A DNA stretch of 64,000 bases from Candidatus Halocynthiibacter alkanivorans. Lineage in GTDB: Bacteria > Pseudomonadota > Alphaproteobacteria > Rhodobacterales > Rhodobacteraceae. Under the pieces are notes generated by a model. It ran no database searches. It had not been told where the DNA came from and saw only the letters and a list, made by a program, of their open reading frames with translations. The stretch spans positions 62,001 through 126,000 of the forward strand of contig NZ_QOLB01000029.1 in NCBI RefSeq assembly GCF_003333265.1, in the 5' to 3' direction. Shown here piece by piece: positions 9,148 through 17,439 of the stretch. Positions within the stretch are counted from its first letter, which is position 1. Every line of letters begins with the position of its first letter. The position numbers and the translations under genes are program-made.

Positions 9148-10173
9148 TCAGCCCTTTGCGTTGAAGTCGCGCCAGGTGCGTACGAGCACCGGGGACAAGA
9201 GAATTGAAACACCGATGATAGTGAGAACCGACGTTGTAGAGGCCGAGGACAGCAGACGTGTTTCCCCTCCGAGATCATTGAAGATGATCCAGGACAGAGA
9301 TGTTGCATGCGCTTCAGCGTTAAACCCGACGATAGGTTCAAACACCCGGAAATGGTCCATCAGCTGAATAAGCGCGACAAAGGTCACCAGCGGCATCAGA
9401 TGCGGGATCACAACATAGCGGGTCTGTTGCCAGCGTGTCGCTCCGTCAATCATCGCAGATTCTAGTGTTTCCTTAGGCACTGTTTGCAGACCTGCATAAA
9501 ACACCACAAAAGCAAAAGGAGCCGAATGCCAGACGCCATAAACAATAAGCATCACCCAGGTCAGGCTGGTAGACGCCTTAAGCGACAGATCAGGATCTGA
9601 GAACAACCACTGCAATCCCGTACCGAGCACGCCCCGGGAATCGACCATCCAAAACAAGATCAGCGATCCGATCAGAGGCGTCACGATCATCGGCAGCAGG
9701 GAGAAAAAGATCGCAAGCCCTTTCAGGTGCCGGTGCAGCGAATTCACAGACAACGCAATCATAAAGCCGAGAGCGATGAGCAGCGGTGTAACGACAAACG
9801 TATAGGTCAGCGTAAAAGACATCGCGCGATAGAAAGGCAGATTTCCAATCGCCTTAAAAAACTGTCCCATACTGTCGGAAGCGCCCCATGCGGCGGCCAC
9901 TTCACTCACCGCCAGATGGCCACGGTCCAGGTAAACGTCCAGACCAGACCATTGCCCCAGCGGACGTGCTTGTTTCAGCGCGTCTGTCGCTTCGGTGTCT
10001 ATGCTTGTGATCTGCTTGCATCCGAACGGCCCGCAGCTTTCGACGATTTTGAAGACCTGGTCATGGGGTGTGAACAGGGACTGTGTCACCACCGACAGGA
10101 TTGGCAGCGCGATGAACAAAAGCATGGCTGTCGCTGTCGGGAAGAAGAACCAGAAGAATGTTTTATGCTGCAT
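9148..10173 (-). CDS. Carbohydrate ABC transporter permease (MalF/UgpA type)
   Basis: About 341 residues with an N-terminal membrane anchor (FFWFFFPTATAMLLF), a periplasmic loop of about 100 residues containing two Cys (CGPFGC), and five further membrane segments. The EAA loop reads ETLESAMIDGATRWQQTRYV. I chose the ATG at 10173; a TTG at 10191 adds six residues and has a slightly better ribosome site, so either is possible. It partners the MalG-type gene directly downstream. The enlarged periplasmic loop resembles MalF. Confidence 0.92.
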   Translation of the reverse strand: MQHKTFFWFFFPTATAMLLFIALPILSVVTQSLFTPHDQVFKIVESCGPFGCKQITSIDTEATDALKQARPLGQWSGLDVYLDRGHLAVSEVAAAWGASDSMGQFFKAIGNLPFYRAMSFTLTYTFVVTPLLIALGFMIALSVNSLHRHLKGLAIFFSLLPMIVTPLIGSLILFWMVDSRGVLGTGLQWLFSDPDLSLKASTSLTWVMLIVYGVWHSAPFAFVVFYAGLQTVPKETLESAMIDGATRWQQTRYVVIPHLMPLVTFVALIQLMDHFRVFEPIVGFNAEAHATSLSWIIFNDLGGETRLLSSASTTSVLTIIGVSILLSPVLVRTWRDFNAKG

Positions 10174-10280
10174 GAGTCCAGACCGCTGCAATGTTCCACA
10201 TCCTGCCCCGGGGGCGCAGTGAAACAGGATAAATCAGAGAGGCGAAGCGGGAGGGGAAGCCCCTCCCGCGAGAGGGCTGC

Positions 10281-11516
10281 TTACTGCAGGTACCCTTTTT
10301 CTTTTGCTGCTGCAGTGTATGCGGCTTCAACATCGGCAAGCGCTGTCTGGGCGTCTTCTCTGCCAAGCATGAAGTCAGACAGTTCTGCACCAAGTGCTGA
10401 ATGCAACAATCCCTGGAACGGCAACATCGGATATGGCACGGCACCGCTGTTCGCGGCCGCAAACACACCTTTCGCGGCGTCAGTCGGCTCATAGCCTTCG
10501 ATCAGCCAGACGGCCATCGGCGCGGTTTCTGCGTTCAGCATGGACGGGCTGGTCCCCTGAACAAGCGCTTTGAAGGTGGCTTCTGCATCTTCGTCAGAAA
10601 TATTCCTGGCGACTGTCCAGCCATCCCACCACAGTGTCGTCGCTGGAACAGAACCACCGCCAACAGTCATCGGACCCGCGATATCGGTATTGTCGACGAC
10701 AACCTGGCTGGAGCCTTCGGTATCCTTCAATGGTGGGACGCGTGATCCCCACATGTTCATCAGGGCAACATTGCCCGCTTTCCATTCCGAATTGGTTGCA
10801 TTTGAATCATGGGTCAGGAAGTCCGGGTTCATGTAACCCGACAATTCTTTCATCAAATTCAGTGTAGCAATACCGGCCTCGTTGTTGACAGTCGCCTTAG
10901 CAGAGCCTGGTTCGAAGAATTCACCACCAAAACCGATGTATATGTTGTTGAATTCCTGAGCGAGATTCCAGCCCGCTTTGTAGGCGCCGCCAACCGGGTA
11001 CTCGAGCAGACCCATCTCACGGATCTTTGCCGCGGCAGCCAGAAGTTCTTCATAAGACCTGGGTGGCTCAACGCCGGCCTGATCCAGAATGTCCTGGCGG
11101 AACACAAGGTGCTGTGCATTTGCCATAAAGGCCACAGCCATGATCTTGCCATCGATGGTGATCAACTGGTTCTTACGCAGGTCCTGGCCGAATTTTGCAA
11201 CAAGATCATCCAGCGGACGGATGACATCTTCGTTCATCAGCGCAACAATTGAGGAGTTGGCAACAATCGCAGAAGTGTATTCCGCCGGCTTGCCCGTCAT
11301 GCCGGCGAGATTGATCAATTGATGATCCGCCGTCAGATTCGATTTAATTTCCACGCCATTGCCGGCACAGGTTTTGGCCGCATTTACGACCGCATGAATG
11401 GCAGGAAATTCGTTGCCGATAATATTGACCCGGCCTGCGGAAACATTGCATTCCGCATAAGCGGCAGACGCCATCAAGGCAAAGCTCCCGGCCATTGTGA
11501 TTTCTTTCAGAAACAT
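10281..11516 (-). CDS. Carbohydrate ABC transporter substrate-binding protein
   Basis: 411 residues with an N-terminal signal peptide ending near ASAAYA-EC, so it is exported to the periplasm. The rest has the layout of family 1 extracellular solute-binding proteins (MalE/UgpB-like), including NAQHLVFRQDILDQAG and WDGWTVARN. An AGGGAGA ribosome site precedes the ATG. It lies between the ATPase and permease genes, so it delivers the substrate to this transporter. The ligand is probably a polyol- or sugar-like osmolyte or algal metabolite; this is inference. Confidence 0.92.
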   Translation of the reverse strand: MFLKEITMAGSFALMASAAYAECNVSAGRVNIIGNEFPAIHAVVNAAKTCAGNGVEIKSNLTADHQLINLAGMTGKPAEYTSAIVANSSIVALMNEDVIRPLDDLVAKFGQDLRKNQLITIDGKIMAVAFMANAQHLVFRQDILDQAGVEPPRSYEELLAAAAKIREMGLLEYPVGGAYKAGWNLAQEFNNIYIGFGGEFFEPGSAKATVNNEAGIATLNLMKELSGYMNPDFLTHDSNATNSEWKAGNVALMNMWGSRVPPLKDTEGSSQVVVDNTDIAGPMTVGGGSVPATTLWWDGWTVARNISDEDAEATFKALVQGTSPSMLNAETAPMAVWLIEGYEPTDAAKGVFAAANSGAVPYPMLPFQGLLHSALGAELSDFMLGREDAQTALADVEAAYTAAAKEKGYLQ

Positions 11517-11599
11517 TTCTATCTCCCTGTGTGTGTGTTTTGCGATTTCGATGACCGCAGTGTTTTTCGTTACCCGGACTACGCCCGGTTGCAGGGACG

Positions 11600-12652
11600 T
11601 CAGTCCCCGATCCGCTCGCCTGTTTTGTCAGCGAACAGGTGGCAAATTTCAGATGGCACCGAGATCGAGATCGTCTCACCAATCTCAACGCGGAAGGATT
11701 TGTCAGCTTTGACAGAAACCAGCGCCCCACCAATCCGCACCGAAATCATGGTCGCATCGCCAAGAAGTTCCATCGCGTAGACCGGCGCGTTGATCTGCCC
11801 CTGCCCCGTCACTGCAATGGTTGCGTCCTCCGCGCGGAAGCCAAGCGTCACTGGCCCCTCCGGTAAATCGATGTCCGTGATTTCAGTGTATTCCGCCGTG
11901 AAGGCCCCGTTTTTTACCGATCCATCAATGAGGTTCATCGCCGGGCTGCCGATAAAGCTTGCAACGAAAGTATTTGCTGGTTTGTCGTAGATATCGGTTG
12001 GGCTGCCAAGTTGTTGAACGACGCCCTTTTTCATCACAACAACACGGTCGGCGAGCGTCATCGCTTCGATCTGGTCATGGGTTACATAGATCGTGGTCAC
12101 CGCCAGTTCATGGCTGAGGTTTTTGATCTGCGCCCGGGTCGAGACCCGCAGTTTCGCATCCAGATTGGACAAGGGCTCGTCCATCAGAAACACTTTCGGC
12201 TTGCGCACAATGGCACGGGCCAGTGCGACGCGCTGACGCTGACCGCCTGATAGTTCGGCCGGTTTGCGATGCAGAAATTCACGCAGTTCCACCATATCGG
12301 CGGCTTTCATCACCCGCTCATCATGCTCAGCCGGATCGATGCCGCGCACTTTCAGAGGAAAGCGGATGTTTTCATAGACATTCATGTTCGGGTAAAGCGC
12401 ATAAGACTGGAACACCATGGCCACATCGCGGTCCTTGGGATCGAGATCGTTGACGCACTGACCATCGATCAGGATCTCACCATCGCTGACATCTTCGAGC
12501 CCCGCGACCATGCGCATTGTTGTGGTCTTGCCGCAACCGGACGGCCCGAGCAAAACCAGAAACTCCCTATCCTTAATCGTCAGATCAAAGTTGTCGACAC
12601 CAACGAAGGATCCCCAACGTTTCCCTACATTTCGCAGTTGAATTTCGGCCAT
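11600..12652 (-). CDS. ABC transporter ATP-binding protein (UgpC/MalK/MsmX type)
   Basis: 350 residues. Walker A is GPSGCGKTT, the signature is LSGGQRQRVALARAIV, Walker B is VFLMDEP, and the switch His follows in THDQ. A C-terminal TOBE-type regulatory domain follows (about 240-350). The start at 12652 gives MAEIQLRNVGKRWG behind a GGGGGA ribosome site; the upstream part of the frame runs through the operators. It is the first gene of the minus-strand operon, directly downstream of both LacI-type operators. Confidence 0.95.
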   Translation of the reverse strand: MAEIQLRNVGKRWGSFVGVDNFDLTIKDREFLVLLGPSGCGKTTTMRMVAGLEDVSDGEILIDGQCVNDLDPKDRDVAMVFQSYALYPNMNVYENIRFPLKVRGIDPAEHDERVMKAADMVELREFLHRKPAELSGGQRQRVALARAIVRKPKVFLMDEPLSNLDAKLRVSTRAQIKNLSHELAVTTIYVTHDQIEAMTLADRVVVMKKGVVQQLGSPTDIYDKPANTFVASFIGSPAMNLIDGSVKNGAFTAEYTEITDIDLPEGPVTLGFRAEDATIAVTGQGQINAPVYAMELLGDATMISVRIGGALVSVKADKSFRVEIGETISISVPSEICHLFADKTGERIGD

Positions 12653-12676
12653 TGGGTCCCCCGGATGGAATCTTTT

Positions 12677-12690
12677 TGCATACGCTTGCA
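12677..12690. promoter_or_regulatory. LacI-type operator 1
   Basis: TGCATACGCTTGCA is a palindrome with central CG, typical of LacI-family sites. It lies 25 bases upstream of the ATPase start codon and is repeated with one change at 12732-12745. Likely bound by the repressor encoded at 2228-3247. Confidence 0.65.
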
Positions 12691-12731
12691 CTAACGGTAA
12701 GCTATCAAATATAACTCTGACAAGTACTTTT

Positions 12732-12745
12732 TGCATACGCATGCA
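12732..12745. promoter_or_regulatory. LacI-type operator 2
   Basis: TGCATACGCATGCA, inside a longer near-palindrome TTTTGCATACGCATGCAAAA (12729-12748). Its centre is 55 bases from the centre of operator 1, about five helical turns, which allows both dimers to bind the same face or to loop. The two sites control divergent transcription. Confidence 0.7.
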
Positions 12746-12803
12746 AAATCGCCCCACGAAACGCCGGCAGTGGCCGCCGCAACGCACTGAAAAAGAGAAT
12801 AAA

Positions 12804-13799
12804 TTGACCAACTTTCAGCAAGAAAAAAACTTGATTCTGGACTTCTATGACAAATTGGACACCGCCAGTTTCGACAGTATTCCCGACGCGATCCGCGAGT
12901 ATACAACCCAGGATTATCTCTGGCAGGGCTTCCACCCGTTTGATGAAATCCGGGGAGCGGGCACCGTCGCAGAGCGATTTTGGCTCCCGCTGCGGCACAG
13001 CCTGACGCGCCTGCAGCGGCGCATGGATATCTTCATGGCCGGTAAAAATATGTTCGACGGTTTCGAGACCACCTGGGTGTGCTCCATGGGACATTTGATG
13101 GGGCTCTTTGACGCCCCATGGCTTGGCATCGCGCCGACCGGCAAAATGATATTCCTGCGCTACTGTGAGTTCCATAAAATCGTGGATGGCAAGATTGCTG
13201 AAACCGCGATGTATTTCGACATTCCCCATTTGATGATGCAAGCCGGCCTGAACCCTTTCCCGCCGCAGACAGCCGCGCATCTGGTGCAACCAGGCCCGAC
13301 GCCGCATGACGGGTTGATGTTTGACAAACAGGATCCGGATGAGGGCAAAAAGACGCTGGAGGCGATCAATTTCATGGTCTCAGACCTGGGCCAATGGCAA
13401 AGCGGCCTGCCACTGGAAGAAGAACTCGCCCGCAGTTGGCATGACGACATGATTTGGTGGGGCCCCGCCGGTATCGGCGCGACTTACACCATTGAACGTT
13501 ACGCCAAACAACACTCCGGTCCGTTTCGCGCAGGGTTTCGTGACCGCTCCGGCACCGGTCACGTCTGCCGGATGGCTGAAGGCAACTATGGCGGCTTCTT
13601 TGGCTGGCCCAATTTCACCGCCATTCCGACGGGCGGGTTTATGGGCATGCCTGGCAGTGACAAGCCAGGCGAATTCCGCGTCATTGATATTTACCGGCGC
13701 GACGGTGACAAACTGGCCGAGAACTGGGTCTTTATCGACCTGCTGCATTTCTGGAAACAACAAGGCGTGGATATCCTGGCCCGCACCACCGGGACATAA
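12804..13799 (+). CDS. Tandem SnoaL/NTF2-like protein, divergently transcribed
   Basis: 331 residues with two NTF2-like domains, linker PGPTPHDG (163-170) and WWGPAGIG (218-225); the end reads IDLLHFWKQQGVDIL. I chose a TTG start at 12804 because AAAGAG lies eight bases upstream; the frame's first ATG (12741) falls inside operator 2 and would add 21 basic, non-conserved residues. It is the only gene of the system on the plus strand and shares the operator region with the transporter operon. It lacks a downstream partner gene. Confidence 0.85.
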   Translation: MTNFQQEKNLILDFYDKLDTASFDSIPDAIREYTTQDYLWQGFHPFDEIRGAGTVAERFWLPLRHSLTRLQRRMDIFMAGKNMFDGFETTWVCSMGHLMGLFDAPWLGIAPTGKMIFLRYCEFHKIVDGKIAETAMYFDIPHLMMQAGLNPFPPQTAAHLVQPGPTPHDGLMFDKQDPDEGKKTLEAINFMVSDLGQWQSGLPLEEELARSWHDDMIWWGPAGIGATYTIERYAKQHSGPFRAGFRDRSGTGHVCRMAEGNYGGFFGWPNFTAIPTGGFMGMPGSDKPGEFRVIDIYRRDGDKLAENWVFIDLLHFWKQQGVDILARTTGT

Positions 13800-14752
13800 G
13801 GGGCTTGGGTGCGGGGCGGCCAAAGCGCGTGCTATTAACTTCTCCGTCCAACGTCTCTTCCAGAGGGGCCATACATTACTTAAGTTCGGAAAGTGTCCTT
13901 AACATGGTGCGATATATGTCCTGCCAATGCAGTCACCAGTCCAAAACTACTCTTGGCAGTGGACACGCAGATCAACTCAGATTCCGGAAGGTGGCGACAA
14001 CGCAGCGCTTACGATAAGCCAGAAGCTACTACCTCAAGTGCCCCAAGCTTTTCGTCCCGGTATGACGCTCCGTCGTAAGTAGCCGTTACGCCCTGGCCAG
14101 CATGTGCCAATGCTCTTTCAATGATAAATCGCGAAACCATACCTTCTGCCATTCGGGTCGCTGCTGTTTCGCGCAGGTCGTGGTATGTCCAGCCGGATTA
14201 CCTCCTCGGCGATGCTCTCGGCATCCCGGCCGTCAGCCTTGTAGACCTTTACGCTGGGGTGGACACGGGGGGAGCGACATCAGTCGTGGCTCATGACCAT
14301 GCTCAAGACAGAAACGCCCGATGCAGGCGCCCCGCCGCAGGTGTCCCTGGTGATGGCGCAAGGCACCAGATTTGCGAAAAAATCCAACAATCTGAAGCGT
14401 TGAATGCGTTTTCACAACACAAGCGCGCCAGAACGGCCCTGACCCGCAACACTGCGATCCGCGTTTCCCCAAAGCAATCCCAGGAACCGGGATATTCAAC
14501 GGAATTATCTTGTCCTGCGCCAAATTCAAATCACCAATAGCTGCGTTCGGATGGAATGGCAGCCCATCCCATCAGGTCACTTTTCCCATGCCTGGAGACC
14601 AAAAGGGGATAGTTCCAGCTCTGTTGGCCCGGCAATTTGGGGGTAGAGCAAAGTCATCTGTAATCCCGCCTGTGGGATATAAGTTTCCGTGCGCAAAACA
14701 TCTGTTTCACCAAAGAATTGGCGGCTTGCTTCTTCCGGCACGCCAGTCGATA
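13800..14752. other. Non-coding stretch with integrase relic
   Basis: Apart from the integrase C-terminal relic (14009-14197), I see no intact gene here. Open frames are short, mutually inconsistent between strands and lack family motifs. The region separates the SnoaL system from the sugar-acid regulon and looks like decayed mobile DNA. Confidence 0.5.
14009..14197 (-). pseudogene. Tyrosine integrase C-terminal relic
   Basis: The minus strand reads SGWTYHDLRETAATRMAEG (stop codon just upstream at 14198-14200), then IIERALAHAGQGVTATYDG and SYRDEKLGALE before a TAA at 14009. This matches the end of DUF4102-type phage/island integrases: the HxLR box, the later His of the LAHAG motif and the tyrosine nucleophile in TATY. 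The N-terminal two thirds is absent and the frame is closed upstream, so it is a broken remnant. I find no attachment site or tRNA beside it. Confidence 0.65.
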
Positions 14753-14764
14753 GTTATCGATAAC
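14753..14764. promoter_or_regulatory. Predicted GntR/IdnR-type LacI operator
   Basis: GTTATCGATAAC is a perfect 12-base palindrome 30 bases upstream of the GlcG-like start codon. It shares its core with 20291-20304 and 23046-23059, and resembles the known E. coli GntR/IdnR box (GTTA-N4-TAAC type). Confidence 0.7.
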
Positions 14765-14794
14765 ATATTACTGATCCTGCACTGGGAGCTCAAG

Positions 14795-15211
14795 ATGCGT
14801 GTGACCCAAAACAGCAAGATACTGACCGATGAAGCGGTGTTGGCGATGTTAACCGCCGCCGTGGCCAAAGCCGGCGAAACGGGCCAGCCGCAATGCATCG
14901 TCATCGTCGATGGCAGCGGCGAGACCCTGGGCGAATTGCGGATGACAGGGGCAAAATTTCTCAGCCGCAAAAGCGCCCGCGCCAAAGCGCGCACAGCGGC
15001 GTCAACCGGCGCAGAGACCGTAGCGATCCCTGACACGGTCAGGCCGCTGATCGGCCTGGCGACTGCGGGAGAAATGACCGGGCTGCCCGGTGGGTTGCCA
15101 ATCCGGATAGGGGGTATTCTGCTTGGCGGTATCGGCGTCGGCTCTGGCAGTGGAGACCAGGATATTGCAGTCGCGCAGGCGGCGCTGAAAACCATAGGAG
15201 CCACGTTATGA
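14795..15211 (+). CDS. GlcG/HbpS-family protein
   Basis: 138 residues, matching the compact GlcG/HbpS (DUF336) fold, with the typical TAASTGAETVAIPD-like region and a Gly-rich GGLPIRIGG / GGIGVGSG segment near the C-terminus. The ATG at 14795 follows a GGAG box. The stop overlaps the next start (ATGA). Members of this family are found in glycolate, propanediol and sugar-acid operons and bind haem or cobalamin in some cases; an enzymatic role is not settled. Expression is probably controlled by the palindrome at 14753. Confidence 0.85.
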   Translation: MRVTQNSKILTDEAVLAMLTAAVAKAGETGQPQCIVIVDGSGETLGELRMTGAKFLSRKSARAKARTAASTGAETVAIPDTVRPLIGLATAGEMTGLPGGLPIRIGGILLGGIGVGSGSGDQDIAVAQAALKTIGATL

Positions 15212-16065
15212 AAATCGCATTCCTTGGCACCGGGTTGATGGGGGCACCGATGGTGCGGCGGCTGGCGACGGCAGGCTTTGAACTGTCGGTGTGGAACCGC
15301 TCTGCAGCCCGGGCCACCGCACTGGCCGGTATTGCAACGGTGTGTGACACCGCCGAAAGCGCAATCCTGGACGCTGATGTCGTGATCATGATGCTGCTGG
15401 ACGGGCCTGTCACCGCAGAAGTGCTGAGCCCGTGTCTTTCGCTGCTGAAACCGGGCACCCTGATTATTGATATGGGGTCGGTTGATCCCGATACCGACCG
15501 GGCGCTGGCTGCGTTTTCCGCCAGGCTGGAACTGCACTATCTGGATGCACCGGTCTCAGGTGGTGTGGTTGGCGCCGAAGCCGGAACGCTGGCGATATTC
15601 GCCGGTGGCACCGCTGAAGCCTATGCCATGGCCGTGCCTGTCTTCGCCCCGCTTGGCCGCGCCACCCATCTGGGGGCAGTTGGCGCTGGTCAGGTGGCGA
15701 AACTTGCCAATCAGCTGATGGTAGCCACCACCATTGGCGCCGTGGCAGAAGGTCTGCGGCTTGCGGAGGCGGGCGGATGTGATCCGGCCGCGCTGCGAGA
15801 GGCGCTCAAAGGTGGTTTTGCCGACAGCCGCATCCTCGATCTCCACGGCAAACGCATGGTGACTGCGGATTTTGTGCCTGGGGGCAGATCGGTGGCGCAG
15901 CTGAAAGACCTCGACAATGTTATGGCACTTGCAGAGGCAAGCGGCCTTGAACTGCCGCTGGGCACAACAATCACCGCCAGTTTTCGCGATTTTGTAGAAA
16001 ACCATGGCGGCGCCGAGCTCGACCATTCTGCCTATTACCTCTGGCTTGAGCAGCGCTGGTCATAA
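15208..16065 (+). CDS. Beta-hydroxyacid dehydrogenase family oxidoreductase (GarR/HIBADH-like)
   Basis: 285 residues. The N-terminal nucleotide-binding motif is GTGLMGAPM, the substrate motif is DAPVSGG, and the catalytic lysine lies in GAGQVAKLANQ. Length and motifs fit tartronate-semialdehyde reductase / 3-hydroxyisobutyrate dehydrogenase relatives that act on C3-C4 hydroxyacids. It is translationally coupled to the GlcG-like gene and belongs to the sugar-acid regulon. It is a distant paralogue of the gene at 20.8-21.7 kb. Confidence 0.9.
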   Translation: MKIAFLGTGLMGAPMVRRLATAGFELSVWNRSAARATALAGIATVCDTAESAILDADVVIMMLLDGPVTAEVLSPCLSLLKPGTLIIDMGSVDPDTDRALAAFSARLELHYLDAPVSGGVVGAEAGTLAIFAGGTAEAYAMAVPVFAPLGRATHLGAVGAGQVAKLANQLMVATTIGAVAEGLRLAEAGGCDPAALREALKGGFADSRILDLHGKRMVTADFVPGGRSVAQLKDLDNVMALAEASGLELPLGTTITASFRDFVENHGGAELDHSAYYLWLEQRWS

Positions 16066-16254
16066 CTGGGACAACTGCCACAAAGATCCGGGCTGCTGTG
16101 GTATCAGCGCCCCTGATACGGATCCGGCGGGTCCATGGCCCGGATTGTGACCGCCCTGCCAGCCCCGCCTCGATTGGCCGTGAGCCGGGGCCGCAGCGCA
16201 GAATACGACCGCCAGCAATCGAATGTTAAAACTGATTGGCGCAGCTGCGCAGAT

Positions 16255-17274
16255 CTAGACGCGAAATGTCGATTGCCGGACCACGAGTTTTGGCGAAATG
16301 TTCCTGATCTGCTGTTCCCTGCTGGCTTCCGGGTTTCTCAGCAGGCTGGAAATGAGTTCGCCGGCCTCGCGGCCAATATCGAACGAAAAAGCGTCAATTG
16401 TGGTGATGGTCGGCACAGAGAAAGCAGAGATGTCATAGGCGCCAAACCCGGCAACCGCGATTTCACCGGGCACCCGGATATCACGCCGCTGGCATTCGGT
16501 CAGCGCCCCAAAGGCCGTCAGATCCGACACGCAGACCACCGCCTCGGTATCCGGAAAACGCTGCAGAAGCCGCGCCATGGCGTCAGCGCCCTCCCGCATG
16601 GAAATCGGTGCCGGCCCCGCGGATATCAGACGCGAGATGTCCAGCTGGTGCCGCCCGAGCGCCTCCAGAAAGCCGTTGCGGCGGTCGGCACCGCGGGTAT
16701 CGCCATCCGCATCCGCACCGATAAATCCGAGCCTGGTGTAATTTTGTGCCACCAGATGATCCACCAGCCCGCCCATGGTTGCCGCATTCGAAAACCCGAC
16801 CACATGATCAATCGGATCGTCTGGAAGATCCCAGATTTCGACCACCGGAATCGCTGAATTCTCCAGCATCCGCCGCGCCGCTGCGGTGTGGCGCCCGCCG
16901 GTCACCACGATCGCCTCGGGACGGCGTCGCAACAACTGGCCGATCAGCCGCTCTTCTTCTTCTATATTATAGCCGGTATAGCCCAGCAGGATCTGGAGGT
17001 TGTGATTGGCCAGTTCGCCCGACAGGGCGCTGACGGTATCGGCAAAATTGGCATTGTTCAGCGACGGGATGATGACCGCGACAAAACCGGTTTTTTGCGA
17101 GCGCAGATTAGACGCCGTGCTGTCAAACACATAGCCCAGCTGTTCTGCCACCGCCATAATCTTCTCTCGGGTAGATTTGCTGACAGATGAATCCTGGCTG
17201 AACGCACGCGAGACGGTCATCGGCGACACGCCTGCCGCTTTTGCGACGTCCTTCATAATGGGAGTTCGGGCCAT
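16255..17274 (-). CDS. LacI-family repressor, GntR/IdnR type
   Basis: 339 residues from MARTPIMKDVAKAAG; the longer frame adds 22 hydrophobic, unlikely residues. The helix-turn-helix is AAGVSPMTVSRAF. The effector domain contains VIIPSLNNANFADT, PVVEIWDLP and ECQRRDIRVPGEIAVAGFG, which parallel segments of E. coli GntR, the gluconate repressor. It lies convergent with the GarR-like gene and downstream of dctP, separated by a terminator. It is the natural candidate to bind the three GTTATCGATAAC-type sites; a weaker copy sits before its own start. Confidence 0.9.
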   Translation of the reverse strand: MARTPIMKDVAKAAGVSPMTVSRAFSQDSSVSKSTREKIMAVAEQLGYVFDSTASNLRSQKTGFVAVIIPSLNNANFADTVSALSGELANHNLQILLGYTGYNIEEEERLIGQLLRRRPEAIVVTGGRHTAAARRMLENSAIPVVEIWDLPDDPIDHVVGFSNAATMGGLVDHLVAQNYTRLGFIGADADGDTRGADRRNGFLEALGRHQLDISRLISAGPAPISMREGADAMARLLQRFPDTEAVVCVSDLTAFGALTECQRRDIRVPGEIAVAGFGAYDISAFSVPTITTIDAFSFDIGREAGELISSLLRNPEASREQQIRNISPKLVVRQSTFRV

Positions 17275-17289
17275 AGAATAGGGTGCCTG

Positions 17290-17305
17290 TGTTATCAATA
17301 TTATA
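17290..17305. promoter_or_regulatory. Degenerate operator before the GntR-type repressor gene
   Basis: TGTTATCAATATTATA keeps the left half (TGTTATC) of the regulon palindrome and a weak right half. It begins 15 bases upstream of the repressor ATG, suggesting weak autoregulation. Confidence 0.35.
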
Positions 17306-17380
17306 TAGGGGACTAGACAGAGAAACGGTGACAATTTCAACCGTCAGCGCGAAGGATCCCCGGCAATCATGCAACAGAAA

Positions 17381-17405
17381 TGGCGGGATCCGGAAGACCC
17401 CGCCA
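17381..17405 (-). terminator. Rho-independent terminator after dctP
   Basis: TGGCGGG and CCCGCCA pair around an 11-base loop; the minus strand continues with TTTCTGTT. It lies 35 bases beyond the dctP stop. Confidence 0.6.
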
Positions 17406-17439
17406 AATCTTTGTTTTGACTGACATTCCAGATGTCAGA

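Noticed and set aside
13800-14752. Short plus-strand frames as genes
   Set aside because: They overlap the integrase relic antisense, have no family motifs or ribosome sites, and are random open frames in GC-rich DNA.
16101-16119. GTATCAG/CTGATAC hairpin as terminator between convergent genes
   Set aside because: Short stem and no T-run on either side; evidence too weak.
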